A stretch of 56,307 nucleotides of DNA, taken from Acidobacteriota bacterium. Lineage in GTDB: Bacteria > Acidobacteriota > Polarisedimenticolia > Gp22-AA2. Below, one piece after another: positions 16,001 through 26,635 of the stretch. The stretch lies in NCBI GenBank assembly GCA_018606725.1, contig JAGYID010000003.1:1-56307 (forward strand). Reading direction: 5' to 3'. Made by a program: the position numbers and the translations under genes. Numbering within the stretch: position 1 is the stretch's first letter; every line of letters begins with the position of its first letter. The notes under the pieces were generated by a model. It made no database searches. It had not been told where the DNA came from and saw only the letters and a list, made by a program, of their open reading frames with translations.

Positions 16001-17739
16001 GGCCCGGCCTCCGCGGGCCCCGGCCGGGCGTCTGCGTCGAGGGGTGCGGCGCCGGCACGCAGCAACGAGAACGTCACGTCCGCGACCGGGCCGCTCAGGA
16101 CCTCGACCACTCCCTGCGGCAGCGTTGGCCGGATGGCGCGCAGCGTGTCCTCGTCGACCACTGCGTAGCGCGCGCCGGCTTCCGACAGGAAGGCCCGCAC
16201 CGCGTCGTTGCTGTCCAGCGGTTCGGCGAAATGACCCGCGTAGTACACCCACAGATCCCGCTTCGGGCGGACCGCGCCGAGCGGCGCCGAGGCCGGTACC
16301 GCCGCGCCGATCCGCGTACCGAAGCCGCGCAGGTTCTCGTAGCGGTTGACCCACGGCACCACCGTCTCGAGCAGAAGGATGACGGAGATCCCGACGGACG
16401 CGGCGATCGACGCCGCCGCACGCATCGGTCGGCCCGCGCGCCCGGCCAAGGCCGCCCCGACGCTCCCGAGCAACAGCACGAGGCCGACGCCCGCGGCCGC
16501 GCCGCGCAGATCGGGATGCCGGCGGCCGACCAGCACGGGCAGAGCCACCGCCACCAGCGCGCCGGCCGCGAGGCATAGGAGAAGCGGCGTCCGGAGACGC
16601 CGGAGCGCCGCAGGATCGTCGCCGCGGCCGGGCGCGAACAGCCGCGCCACCAGCAGCGCCGCCGCCGGATAGAGCGGGATGACGTAGACGGCACGCTTGC
16701 CGGTCGAGAAGGAAAAGAAGATCAGGATGGCAACCAGCCACGCCACAAGGAACTGCGCCCGCCGGCGCGCCACCGGGGCGTCGTCGGCCAAGGCGGCCGC
16801 GATCCCCCAGGGCAGGAACAGGCTCCAGGGGAGAAAGCCGGCGGGGAGAAGCAAGAGGAAGAACCAGACCGGATGCTGCGAGTTGGGCGCGTCGACGTAG
16901 CGATCGAAATTCTGGTGCACCAGGATCCGCAACGCCACCTCGAGACCGAGCCGGTGCGCGAAGACCCCGAACCACGACAGGGTCACCAGCAGGTAGAGAA
17001 GGATTCCGGTCGGCGGGAAGGTGCGCCGTACCTGCCGGAAGTCCCGCTCGAGCAGCGCCGTCGGGACGATGGCCAGGAGCGGCAGCAGCAGCCCCACCGG
17101 TCCCTTGGCGAGAGTCGCCAGCCCCATCAGGCCCCACGCGGCGCGCCGCATCCAGGTGGCCTCCCGCATCGCCGCCGCGCGATCGCCCTCGCCCGCCCGC
17201 CAGAGAAGCGCGATGGCGGCAAGCACGAACAGGTTCAGCGTCATGTCGATCGACGCCCAGCGGGCCCTGATGGCGATCTCAAGGGCGGTGGCGAAGATCA
17301 ACGCCCCGAGAAGTCCGACGCGCCGGTCGTACAGCTCGCGCCCCAGGAGATAGACGATGAGGAGAGTCAGGAGGCCGGCCGTGGCCGACGGCAGGCGCGC
17401 GCTCCATTCGTTGACGCCGCCGCCGAGCAGCCCGAAGCCGTTGATCGCCCAGAAGAACAGGGGCGGCTTGTCGGTGTACAGACGATTGTTCAGGGACAGG
17501 ACGGCGTAATCGCCCCGGTCGCGCATCTCGCGCGCCACATTCGCGAAGCGCGGCTCATCCGGCGGCCACAAGTCATGGGAACCCAGGCGCCAGAAAAACA
17601 GCGCCGCGCCGACCAGACAGAGCAGGACGAGATCGCGGCGCATGGAGCCCCACCCGGGGCGCGATCCGGCCTGTCCATCGCTTCGGCCCGACGTGGGAAG
17701 CGGGGTTCCCGGCGCGTTGACAGGGACCGGTCGGTCCAT
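15997..17739 (-). CDS. Glycosyltransferase family 39 (ArnT/PMT-like) integral membrane protein
   Basis: The product (580 aa from ATG 17739; 548 aa from ATG 17643) has the family layout. The first helix LVLLCLVGAALFFWRL is followed by the catalytic Asp-Glu motif in WPPDEPRFANVAREM. Many helices follow, plus the GRELYDRRVGLLGALIFA and TLAKGPVGLLLPLLAI strings and a C-terminal periplasmic domain. These enzymes use polyprenyl-phosphate sugars to glycosylate lipid A or other exported targets. The polyprenyl-sugar synthase would be the GT2 at 10.7-11.4 kb. The GGGGTGGGG before 17643 and the divergent promoter over 17739 leave the exact start open. A second GT39 paralogue lies at 26632-28371. Confidence 0.88.
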   Translation of the reverse strand: MDRPVPVNAPGTPLPTSGRSDGQAGSRPGWGSMRRDLVLLCLVGAALFFWRLGSHDLWPPDEPRFANVAREMRDRGDYAVLSLNNRLYTDKPPLFFWAINGFGLLGGGVNEWSARLPSATAGLLTLLIVYLLGRELYDRRVGLLGALIFATALEIAIRARWASIDMTLNLFVLAAIALLWRAGEGDRAAAMREATWMRRAAWGLMGLATLAKGPVGLLLPLLAIVPTALLERDFRQVRRTFPPTGILLYLLVTLSWFGVFAHRLGLEVALRILVHQNFDRYVDAPNSQHPVWFFLLLLPAGFLPWSLFLPWGIAAALADDAPVARRRAQFLVAWLVAILIFFSFSTGKRAVYVIPLYPAAALLVARLFAPGRGDDPAALRRLRTPLLLCLAAGALVAVALPVLVGRRHPDLRGAAAGVGLVLLLGSVGAALAGRAGRPMRAAASIAASVGISVILLLETVVPWVNRYENLRGFGTRIGAAVPASAPLGAVRPKRDLWVYYAGHFAEPLDSNDAVRAFLSEAGARYAVVDEDTLRAIRPTLPQGVVEVLSGPVADVTFSLLRAGAAPLDADARPGPAEAGP

Positions 17740-17745
17740 TACGAT
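17717..17745 (+). promoter_or_regulatory. Consensus sigma70 promoter TTGACA-17-TACGAT
   Basis: TTGACA (17717-17722), a 17-base spacer and TACGAT (17740-17745) face the ICMT-like gene. The -10 box contains the in-frame ATG 17744, so that ATG cannot be translated from this promoter and a start near 17768 is favoured. The promoter overlaps the upstream candidate start (17739) of the divergent GT39 gene. Confidence 0.75.
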
Positions 17746-17767
17746 GCCGCCTCTCGCGGGGGGTAGG

Positions 17768-18325
17768 TTGTCGGAACGCAGCAAGATTCTCGGCTGGATC
17801 CGTCTGGCGCTGGTGTACGCATTCGTCGCCGCGCTCGTGCTCGTGTCCCGGCCGACCCCGGCGCTCTTCGCGATCGGCGCCGCGCTGGTGATCATCGGCG
17901 AGGCGGTGCGCATCTGGGCCGCCGGCCACCTCGTGAAATCGGTCCGGCTGATCACCTCCGGCCCGTACGCCTACACGCAGAACCCGCTTTATCTCGGCCG
18001 GCTCCTGATCCTGACCGGCCTCGCGATCGCGGCGCGGCAGGAAGCCTACCTGAACCTGGTGGCGCTCGCCATCGGCTACGCCATCTTCTTCTTCTATTAC
18101 ATCCCCCGCAAGCTGCGGGTCGAGGGGGCCCGGCTGGCGCGTCTGCATGGCGCCGCCTTCGAGGCCTATCACCATGACGTGCCGATCCTGTTCCCCGCGG
18201 CGCGGCGCTATCCCGCAGCCGGAACGGAGCGCTGGTCGTTCCGGCAGATGGTGCGCAACCAGGAACCGCTGGTGGCGGCGGGCCTGCTGCTGGTGTCAGG
18301 CCTGCTGGCCTGGAGAGCCGCTTAG
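17768..18325 (+). CDS. Isoprenylcysteine carboxyl methyltransferase-like membrane methyltransferase
   Basis: The product has 185 aa from TTG 17768, or 193 aa from ATG 17744, but the latter lies within the promoter. It has four to five hydrophobic helices and the ICMT/PEMT-type signature GPYAYTQNPLYLGRLLILTG. A later E-A-Y-H-H region follows in GAAFEAYHHDVPILFP, giving the SAM-binding and catalytic core of this membrane methyltransferase superfamily. Substrates vary widely (phospholipids, prenylated peptides, others) and cannot be assigned. The last helix (LVAAGLLLVSGLLAWRA) is an additional C-terminal anchor. The next gene starts 45 bases later under its own promoter. Confidence 0.8.
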   Translation: MSERSKILGWIRLALVYAFVAALVLVSRPTPALFAIGAALVIIGEAVRIWAAGHLVKSVRLITSGPYAYTQNPLYLGRLLILTGLAIAARQEAYLNLVALAIGYAIFFFYYIPRKLRVEGARLARLHGAAFEAYHHDVPILFPAARRYPAAGTERWSFRQMVRNQEPLVAAGLLLVSGLLAWRAA

Positions 18326-18333
18326 GTGGAAGG

Positions 18334-18363
18334 TTGACCCCGGACCGCCGGGTCTGCTATAGA
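18334..18363 (+). promoter_or_regulatory. Promoter TTGACC-18-TATAGA with extended -10, leaderless layout
   Basis: TTGACC (18334-18339), an 18-base spacer and TGCTATAGA (18355-18363) end 7 bases before ATG 18371. This predicts a mRNA with essentially no 5' leader. No Shine-Dalgarno sequence fits in the remaining space. Confidence 0.65.
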
Positions 18364-18370
18364 CGACACC

Positions 18371-19132
18371 ATGCATCCGACTCGTGACACCGACGCGGCC
18401 GAGTGGGAGCGCCCGCAGATCGCCCGGGCGCTCGGCGATACCTGGGAAGGACGGCGCGGACGCCAGCGCTGGAGCAACGAGCGCTATCGCATGGCGCTCC
18501 TGCTGCGCAAGAACCTGACGCCGGGACAGGACTTGGTGGACGTGGGCTGTGGCCCGGGCTTCTATATCCCATACTACCTGCGCGGCGTCGGACCGGCACA
18601 TGTCCATCTGTTCGACCGGTCGGCCCAGATGTTGGAGCACTGCCGGACCCTCTACCCCGATCTGCGCCGTGAGAACCTGCATCGCGGATCAATCCACTCC
18701 CTGCCGTTCCCCGATGGCCGCTTTGACGTCGTGGTCAACTGCGACGTGCTCATGCACATCCCCCACTATCGGAGGGCGCTGGCGGAGCTGTACCGAATCT
18801 GCAACCCCGACGGCGGGCGCGTGCTCCTGCGCGTCAACCTGACGGATGGGCCGACCTACGGTGATCTCCCGAAGGCCGAGGATCCGGACCCGGATTACAT
18901 CTACTGGATCGCCTATGCGCGGCAGGAGTTCATGCAGGCGCTCGCGGATTTGGGACCGTCGCAGATCACGGTCATCGATCGCATCTGTCGCAAGCCGCTC
19001 AAGCGCGGCGGCGACCCGTTCATCGCCGATGCCGCAATCGTCGCGCTCACCCGCGGCACGCCTAAGAAACGTCTGCGCACGGGCAGCCGTCTCGCCCACC
19101 TGCTGACGAAGGCGTTCGCACGGGGCGCCTGA
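18371..19132 (+). CDS. Class I SAM-dependent methyltransferase
   Basis: The 253-aa protein has the Rossmann methyltransferase motifs: LVDVGCGPGFYIPYYL (motif I), HVHLFDRSAQML (acidic post-I residue), DVVVNCDVLMHIPHYRRAL (motif II/IV) and GGRVLLRVNL. It resembles Methyltransf_11/ubiE-like small-molecule enzymes. The substrate is not readable; position in a glycan locus suggests sugar or lipid methylation. A basic C-terminal stretch (KKRLRTGSRLAHLLTKAFARG) could contact the membrane. The following GT4 gene starts 15 bases later, so the two probably form one transcript. Confidence 0.88.
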   Translation: MHPTRDTDAAEWERPQIARALGDTWEGRRGRQRWSNERYRMALLLRKNLTPGQDLVDVGCGPGFYIPYYLRGVGPAHVHLFDRSAQMLEHCRTLYPDLRRENLHRGSIHSLPFPDGRFDVVVNCDVLMHIPHYRRALAELYRICNPDGGRVLLRVNLTDGPTYGDLPKAEDPDPDYIYWIAYARQEFMQALADLGPSQITVIDRICRKPLKRGGDPFIADAAIVALTRGTPKKRLRTGSRLAHLLTKAFARGA

Positions 19133-19147
19133 ACGGCCTCCGTCGGC

Positions 19148-20293
19148 ATGACGCGTCGCGTCCTTGTTCTGCAGACCCTCGGCCAACCGCACCTGTTCAC
19201 CCCGAACAACGCGCTGCTGACGCTGGCCCGCCGCCTCGACCGCGCCCGCTACACGCTCGGTGTGGCGGTGCCCCGCGAGGGACTGCTGACCGAAGCGTTG
19301 CGCCGTGCCGGCGCGGAGGTCTTCATCCTGGGCGGGCTGCGGACGTACCGCCGGCACGATGCCCTGTGGCGCTGGCCGGCGGTGTCGCTGAAGGCGGCCC
19401 GGCTGGCGTGGCGCTTCGGCGCCCAGTTAATCGTCGCGAACCACGCCGAGCTGGCCCCGTTCGCGCGCGCCGCCGCGCGCCTCACGGGCCGCCCCTGGAT
19501 CTGCTTCCTGCGCCAGGCCGATCGGCCGCCCGAGTATTACCTCAAGTACGGCGTCGCGCGGGCGGCGGCCGTGGCGGCGGTCAGTGAGGGCGCCATCCGT
19601 GGCCTGCGGGTCGCGATGCCGGCGGGAACGATACTGCCGCCGACACGGGTGATCCCGACGGGCATCGAGCTGCCCGAGGATGGCGTCTCGTCCGATCGGT
19701 TACTGCGCTCCGTCCTTGGAGCCGCGCCCTCCGACCGGATCGTCGGTGCCGTCGGGCTGCGGGGCGTGAAGCGGCCCGATCGCCTCGTCGAGGCCCTGGG
19801 TCGAATCCTGCCGACCTTTCCCGGCGTGCGGGGTCTGCTGGTCGGCGACCTCGATCCGGTCCATCAGAGGTCTCTCGAGGCGTTGGTTGCGCAGCGCGGT
19901 CTGGCCGGGCGGCTGCACTTTGCGGGACGACAGGCCTCCATGGCACCCTGGTTCGCGGCGATGGACGTATTCGCCCACCCTTCAGAGAGGGAGGGGCTCC
20001 CGAAGGCGGTGCTCGAGGCGATGGCGCACCGACTGCCGGTGGTGGCATTCCGCGTCGGGGGGATCCCTGAGGCGATCGAGGACGGGGTGACCGGGTTCCT
20101 CTGCCCCCCGGGCGACATCGAGGCGTTCGCGTCGCGGTTGCTCCGGCTGGTGACCCAAGCAGAGGAGGCGGTGAAGATGGGCGAGTCCGGCCGGATGCGG
20201 ATTTTGGAACGGTTCTCGGCGGCGACAATGGTTCAGGGCATGATGGACCTGTTCGACAGCACCATCGAGGGGCGCCGCCTCCGAGGCGCATGA
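19148..20293 (+). CDS. Glycosyltransferase family 4
   Basis: The 381-aa protein has the two-domain GT-B fold. The N-terminal half contains FTPNNALLTLARRLDRARY and an HAELAPFARAAARL segment. The C-terminal nucleotide-sugar-binding half has VIPTGIELPEDG, VGLRGVKRPDRLVEAL, HFAGRQASMAPWFAAMDVFAHPSEREGLPKAVLEAMAHRLPV and the E-x7-E motif around SEREGLPKAVLEA. Retaining enzymes of this family extend surface polysaccharides or glycolipids. The donor is unknown, though the dTDP-sugar genes upstream offer candidates. It is followed by a SAM methyltransferase on the same strand with a small hairpin in the spacer. Confidence 0.92.
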   Translation: MTRRVLVLQTLGQPHLFTPNNALLTLARRLDRARYTLGVAVPREGLLTEALRRAGAEVFILGGLRTYRRHDALWRWPAVSLKAARLAWRFGAQLIVANHAELAPFARAAARLTGRPWICFLRQADRPPEYYLKYGVARAAAVAAVSEGAIRGLRVAMPAGTILPPTRVIPTGIELPEDGVSSDRLLRSVLGAAPSDRIVGAVGLRGVKRPDRLVEALGRILPTFPGVRGLLVGDLDPVHQRSLEALVAQRGLAGRLHFAGRQASMAPWFAAMDVFAHPSEREGLPKAVLEAMAHRLPVVAFRVGGIPEAIEDGVTGFLCPPGDIEAFASRLLRLVTQAEEAVKMGESGRMRILERFSAATMVQGMMDLFDSTIEGRRLRGA

Positions 20294-20320
20294 CCTCGAA
20301 CGATCGGTGCCCGTGCGGGA

Positions 20321-20341
20321 GACCCGAGCCCGGCCCGGGTC
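20321..20341 (+). other. Hairpin in the GT4-methyltransferase spacer
   Basis: GACCCG (20321-20326) can pair with CGGGTC (20336-20341) around a 9-base loop. No T-run follows, so it is at most a weak terminator or an mRNA-stabilising stem. Confidence 0.25.
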
Positions 20342-20372
20342 CCGGCCGGGGATACGCCCCGGGGAGGGAGCG

Positions 20373-20996
20373 ATGGGTCTGCGGCGAAGGTTGAGGGAAT
20401 GGGTGGCGCGGTTGCGTCCCGGCAACACATCGCTGTTCTGGAATCGCGAGTATGGGGCAGAGAAAGCCGGTCGCAACTGGGCCTCCGACGTCCGGCTGGG
20501 CTTTTACGATTTCGCGGCCGGCGCGCTGCCAAGGGAGCCGCTTCGAATCCTCGAGATCGGCAGCGGCCTCGGCTACGGCGGGCGGCGGCTGATGGAGATC
20601 TGCCCGTTGTGGAAGGTCGAAGGGTTTGAGATCAGCCGGGTCGCCGCCGAGCAGGCGGTCATCCCGACCCGCTGCGGCGACCTGCTGCGCGACCCGCTGC
20701 CGCCCGGTTTCGATTACATCCTGATGGTGCAGACTCTCGAGCACTTCCGCGATACCGCCGCCATCCTCGCGCGCGTCACGGAGGCCGCTGTCCACGGGGT
20801 GGTGATCACGGTTCCCTTCAGGGGCCGGTTGAACCGCAAGCATCTCGCATCACTCGACGAGTCGTCGTTCGCCGCTTGGCCCGGGGCCAGCTTCGAAACC
20901 CGCCGGCGCCTTTACCACAAGGATGGCTCCGAGAAGGTCGACCTGCGCGTCCATCTCCGCGTCGGCCCGGCACCCCCCGCCGGCGCCGCTCCCTGA
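20373..20996 (+). CDS. Class I SAM-dependent methyltransferase
   Basis: From ATG 20373, preceded by GGGGAGGGAG, the product is 207 aa. It has motif I LRILEIGSGLGYGGRRLM, the acidic residue in EGFEISRVAAEQA, DYILMVQTLEHFRDTA (motif II) and VVITVPFRGRLNRKHL. The LEHFRDT and TVPFRG strings recall methyltransferases of exopolysaccharide and glycan clusters. It ends the surface-glycan block; an in-frame upstream extension to 20307 has no ribosome site. The 102-base gap after it contains the promoter of the exporter operon. Confidence 0.85.
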   Translation: MGLRRRLREWVARLRPGNTSLFWNREYGAEKAGRNWASDVRLGFYDFAAGALPREPLRILEIGSGLGYGGRRLMEICPLWKVEGFEISRVAAEQAVIPTRCGDLLRDPLPPGFDYILMVQTLEHFRDTAAILARVTEAAVHGVVITVPFRGRLNRKHLASLDESSFAAWPGASFETRRRLYHKDGSEKVDLRVHLRVGPAPPAGAAP

Positions 20997-21063
20997 ATCC
21001 GGCGTAAGCCCCTGTCGGGCTGAGACTTCCCAAGACTCATTCACGCGATTGTCGGACATTTTC

Positions 21064-21072
21064 TGCTATAGT
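21064..21072 (+). promoter_or_regulatory. Extended -10 promoter of the MacAB-like operon
   Basis: TGCTATAGT is a strong extended -10 box 26 bases before the adaptor ATG (21099). GGAG at 21088-21091 is the ribosome site. No canonical -35 hexamer lies 16-18 bases upstream. Confidence 0.55.
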
Positions 21073-21098
21073 TTCACTACGCGCACCGGAGCGAAACC

Positions 21099-22349
21099 AT
21101 GAACTCTTCCGTCCCCGCCCCGCGGCGGCGGCGTCGTTGGGTCTGGATCCTGATTGTGGTTGTCCTCCTCGGCGGGGTATCCGCAGGGTTGCTGGCGTAC
21201 AACAACCATACCCGCAGCGGCAAGGGACTCTCGCCGGACGACCTCGATGTCCGGATCGGCAAGGCCGAGGTCGCCGACATCCAGGTCACCGTCAGCGAGG
21301 TCGGGACCATCGAGCCGCGCGTCAAGGTCGACGTCAAGTCGACGCTGTCGGGCAAAGTCACCGATCTGCTGGTACGCGAGGGCGACCGGGTCACCCGCGG
21401 CCAGGTGCTGGCGCGGGTCGAGCCGGACGTCAACCAGGCCCAGACCCTGTCGGAGGTCCGCTCCGGCCTGAACATGGCGGAAATCCGGTCCCGCGATGCC
21501 AAGCGCGTCTACGACTCGAACGCCCGGCTGCACGAGCAGGGGCTGCTGTCGATCGAGCAGCTCAAGGATTTCAGGCTGCAGCTCGACACCGCCGCCGAGG
21601 CGCTCGATTCCGCCAAGACCAAGATGCGCATCGTCGAGGAGAGCGGCATCCCCCTGAACGGCGAGATCTCGACGACCCAGCGGGTCAACATCGTGGCGCC
21701 GATGAACGGCCACGTGATCAAGAAGAACGTCGAGGTCGGCCAGACCGTCATGTCGGGCGTCACCTCCTACAACGAGGGGACGATTATCTACTCCGTGGCG
21801 GACGTCAACTCGATGCTGATCAAGGCGTCGGTCAACGAGGTCGACATCGGCAGGGTCCGGCTCAATATGCCGGCGGTGATCACCGTCGATGCCTTCCCGT
21901 ACCGGCGCTTCGACGGCACGGTCACCCACATCTCGCCCGCCGCCCGTCTCAACGACAAGGTCAAGGTGTTCGACATCGAGGTGACGCTCAAGGAGCAGGT
22001 GCCGGACTTCCGCGCCGGCATGACGGCCAACATCGAGGTCCGCGGCGACAAGGCGGCCGGTGCGCTGGGCGCGCCGGTCGAGGGCATCTTCAAGAAGAAC
22101 GACCGGGAGATCGTCTACGTCCTGAAGCCGAAGTACGACCCCCCCGCCGAGGGAGAGAAAAAGCCCCGCAAGAACAAGTCCGGCAAATTCGACGTGTCCG
22201 AGATCTGGCAGCGCTTCTTCGAAGAGCGCCCGGTCAAGGTCGGACTGGTCAGCCTCGAGAAGGCGCAGATCCTCGAGGGTCTCGGCGCGGGCGACCGGAT
22301 CGCCCTGGAAGACCCCACCCGACCGCGCGAGATCGAGGACTCCGAATAG
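21099..22349 (+). CDS. HlyD/MacA-like periplasmic adaptor subunit
   Basis: The 416-aa protein begins with basic residues and one transmembrane anchor (about residues 11-30). The membrane-fusion architecture follows: a beta-barrel strand region with VTVSEVGTIEPRVKVDV, the lipoyl half GKVTDLLVREGDRVTRGQVLARV, a helical hairpin (about 125-185), the second lipoyl half IVAPMNGHVIKKNVEVGQTV and a barrel. A Lys-rich insertion near residues 345-365 (EGEKKPRKNKSGKF) is unusual. It would link an inner-membrane ABC exporter to an outer-membrane channel; no TolC-like gene is in the window. It is followed directly by the ATPase and two permease genes. Confidence 0.9.
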   Translation: MNSSVPAPRRRRRWVWILIVVVLLGGVSAGLLAYNNHTRSGKGLSPDDLDVRIGKAEVADIQVTVSEVGTIEPRVKVDVKSTLSGKVTDLLVREGDRVTRGQVLARVEPDVNQAQTLSEVRSGLNMAEIRSRDAKRVYDSNARLHEQGLLSIEQLKDFRLQLDTAAEALDSAKTKMRIVEESGIPLNGEISTTQRVNIVAPMNGHVIKKNVEVGQTVMSGVTSYNEGTIIYSVADVNSMLIKASVNEVDIGRVRLNMPAVITVDAFPYRRFDGTVTHISPAARLNDKVKVFDIEVTLKEQVPDFRAGMTANIEVRGDKAAGALGAPVEGIFKKNDREIVYVLKPKYDPPAEGEKKPRKNKSGKFDVSEIWQRFFEERPVKVGLVSLEKAQILEGLGAGDRIALEDPTRPREIEDSE

Positions 22350-22351
22350 TG

Positions 22352-24398
<2,047 letters not shown>

Positions 24399-24402
<4 letters not shown>

Positions 24403-25637
24403 ACCTCGGCGAGATCCTGCGTACTTCGCTCGGCGAGATCCGGCATCACAAGCTGCGCTCGTCCCTCACCCTGCTCGGCATCGTCCTCGGGACGCTGTCG
24501 ATCACGGTCATGACCTCGCTTCTCAGCGGCGTCATCGCGGCGGTGTGGGCGGGATTCACCGACCTCGGCTACGACGGCGTCGTCATCGTCGGTCAGCAGG
24601 CGCCGCGCGACTCGACGGAGAAGGCGATTTTCGCCCGCTCGCGCGGGCTGATGCCGGAGGACGTCCGGGTCATCATGGGGCGCAGGCAGATCGTCTCCGA
24701 GGTGGCGGCGGTCCAGGAGCACGACGCGATCGTCAAGGGGGACGGCGTCGAGCGCAAGGCGCGCGTCCTCGGCGTCACGCCGTCGTTCGCCACCGTGCGC
24801 AACCGGCGGGTGGCGGCCGGCCGGTTCCTCAATGATGCCGATATGGAGTCGTTCGCGCGCGTCTGCATCATCGGACACCGGCTGCGGGTCTCCCTGTTCG
24901 GCACCGACGATCCGCTCGGGCGGACCGTGGCGATCGCCGGCCGGCCGTTCGTCGTCGTCGGGATCGGCAGGAAGCTGGGCAACCGGTTCGTCAACGACAG
25001 CGACTTCGTCGAGGAGATGGAAGGGGTCATCATCCCGCTCAGCACCATGCGCAAGTTCTACGCCGGGGACGAATCGCCTCTGTCGTACCTGGCGGTCCGC
25101 ACGCGCGAGGTCGAGCGGCTCGCCGACCTCGAAGCCGAGGTCAAGGCGTCGCTCACGCTGGCCCACCGGGGAGCGACCGACTTCCGGGTCGCGAACATCG
25201 CCGAGGAGATCCTGCGCTTCCGCAAGCAGGCGAAGGTGCAGCTGCGGAACTGGCAGATCGTCCTGGGGGCCATCGCCGGGGTGTCGCTCCTGGTCGGCGG
25301 CATCGGGCTGTTCTCGGTGATGCTGATCGCCATCGGCGAGCGGTTGTACGAGATCGGCCTGCGCAAGGCGATCGGCGCGACCGATCTGCAAGTGTTCCTG
25401 CAGTTCCTCAGCGAGGCCACCGCGCTGTCCCTGTTTGGAGGGCTGCTCGGCTGCGTGCTGGGGGTGGTGGTCACCAAGCTCGTCGAGGGGGCCTTCACCC
25501 AGGGACTGCCGATCCACCCCGATGGCCTCGCCCTCGCCCTGCTGATCGCGCTCGTTCTCGGGGTGCTGTCCGGCCTCTACCCCGCCATCCGCGCGTCGCG
25601 CCTCGAGCCGGTCGAAGCGCTGCGCTCGGCCGCGTAA
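24399..25637 (+). CDS. MacB-type ABC transporter permease (second of two)
   Basis: The 412-aa protein repeats the same architecture. It has HHKLRSSLTLLGIVLGTLSITV, a periplasmic domain with ADMESFARVCIIGHRLRVSLFG, helices beginning IVLGAIAGVSLLVGGIGLFSVML, the coupling helix EIGLRKAIGATDLQVFLQFLSEA and the C-terminal PAIRASRLEPVEALRSA. The ATG 24399 overlaps the previous stop. Export substrates of such two-permease MacB systems are mostly unknown. It is the last gene of the operon; its TAA leads straight into a repeat element and a 16-base palindrome shared with the convergent PAP2 gene. Confidence 0.92.
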
Positions 25638-25667
25638 GAGCCTGTCCGAGTATTGGGCTGGGCCGCG
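25638..25667 (+). repeat. Copy of the 3'-end repeat element
   Basis: Starting at the stop codon of the second permease, these 30 bases match the def-side copy (167-137, minus strand) at about 26 positions, and a third copy at 38002-38030 at about 21 of 24. The shared core reads GAGCCTGTCCGAGTATTGGG. Confidence 0.6.
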
Positions 25668-25672
25668 CCGTC

Positions 25673-26635
25673 TCAGCGGGCCGGCGCGCCGGCCTCCGCC
25701 GCCGGGAGCGGGCGCACGGGCCAGGCGATCCGCAGCCCCGCCGGCGTCACATCGATTTCGACCCGATGCCGCCGCGCCTCGCGCCACTCCCGCCCGCCGC
25801 GGTGCGAGTCGACCAGCAGCTTTCCGACCATCAGGCCGTTGATGTAGCCGAAGTAGACGTCCGGCAGCCAGTGCTTGTCGCGCGCCATCCGCTGCAGGGC
25901 GGTCAGCCCGGCGGTGCCGTACAGCGCGCCCGCCCCGAACCGCTTCCAGAACCGCACGCCGCGGCTGTCATCGGGCCGGGTCAAGAGGTGCCGTTCGATG
26001 ACCGGCGCCAGGATCGATGCCGCGATGGTAACGTCGCCCGAGGCGCTGTGGCCGTTCTGGGCGAAGACGTTGATATCGTCGCCGTACTCCGGCCGGTCGG
26101 TGGCGATGACGTACTGCATCGTCCCGGTGATTATCCCGGCGTAGCCGAGGTTCTCCAGGATCATCACCGACGTCTCCTTGTCGTACGGCGAGTCCCGCGC
26201 CACGCCGGCGAGGTAGTAACCGAGCGAGACGGCCAGCGGCGTGCCGAGCTTGCCCATGGTGCGCGCACCGTCGAGGAAGCTGTTGACCCCCTCGTTGGTG
26301 TGATCGAGGACGAAATCGCGCGCGTCCTTGCGGACGGCGTACAGCGCGACGCCGGTGCCGACGATCCAGGCAAAGCGCTGCCAGCCGGCGCGGTCGAGGT
26401 GGGCCGGCCGGCCGAAGACGTACTTGAAATCGTCGCCCACCTGGCGCCAGCCGTATGGCGCGTCGGCGATCGGCGGCAGGCCGTACGGGCGCGCCGCGCT
26501 GACCGGCGGGGCCGCGGCGGGAGCCGCGGGTGCGGGGGCCTGCGGCGGGTCGTCCTCTGCCGCGCCCGCGGCGGCGACGGCGACCGGCAGGACCAGCAGT
26601 GCGACAAGGAGCCTGCCTGCCCGGCGGTCCATCAT
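25673..26635 (-). CDS. PAP2-family membrane-associated phosphatase
   Basis: From ATG 26635 the product is 320 aa with a signal-like first helix, an Ala/Pro linker and a PAP2 domain. Motif 1 is degenerate (ATDRPEYG keeps RP, but the expected Lys seven residues before the Arg is Gln). Motif 2 is QNGHSASG in place of PSGH. Motif 3 RMARDKHWLPD keeps R-x5-H-x3-D. Such enzymes remove phosphate from lipid pyrophosphates such as undecaprenyl pyrophosphate. The ATGATG start overlaps the stop of the GT39 gene (26632), so the two are coupled. This pairing makes sense if the phosphatase acts on lipid carriers or lipid A. An upstream extension in this frame is an overlap artefact. Confidence 0.8.
   Translation of the reverse strand: MMDRRAGRLLVALLVLPVAVAAAGAAEDDPPQAPAPAAPAAAPPVSAARPYGLPPIADAPYGWRQVGDDFKYVFGRPAHLDRAGWQRFAWIVGTGVALYAVRKDARDFVLDHTNEGVNSFLDGARTMGKLGTPLAVSLGYYLAGVARDSPYDKETSVMILENLGYAGIITGTMQYVIATDRPEYGDDINVFAQNGHSASGDVTIAASILAPVIERHLLTRPDDSRGVRFWKRFGAGALYGTAGLTALQRMARDKHWLPDVYFGYINGLMVGKLLVDSHRGGREWREARRHRVEIDVTPAGLRIAWPVRPLPAAEAGAPAR
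25679..25694. terminator. Perfect 16-bp palindrome between convergent genes
   Basis: GGCCGGCGCGCCGGCC is a perfect palindrome inside the last codons of the PAP2 gene, 42 bases past the stop of the convergent permease. It could stop or process the plus-strand transcript, but without a T-run intrinsic termination is uncertain. Confidence 0.3.

Noticed and set aside
15278-17137. A single 619-aa protein reading through the GT39 gene into the 15278-16000 region
   Set aside because: Its first two thirds lie in a shifted frame of the well-supported GT39 gene and have shadow-like Arg/Gly/Pro composition. Only the last 240 residues look real, with a GTGA start.
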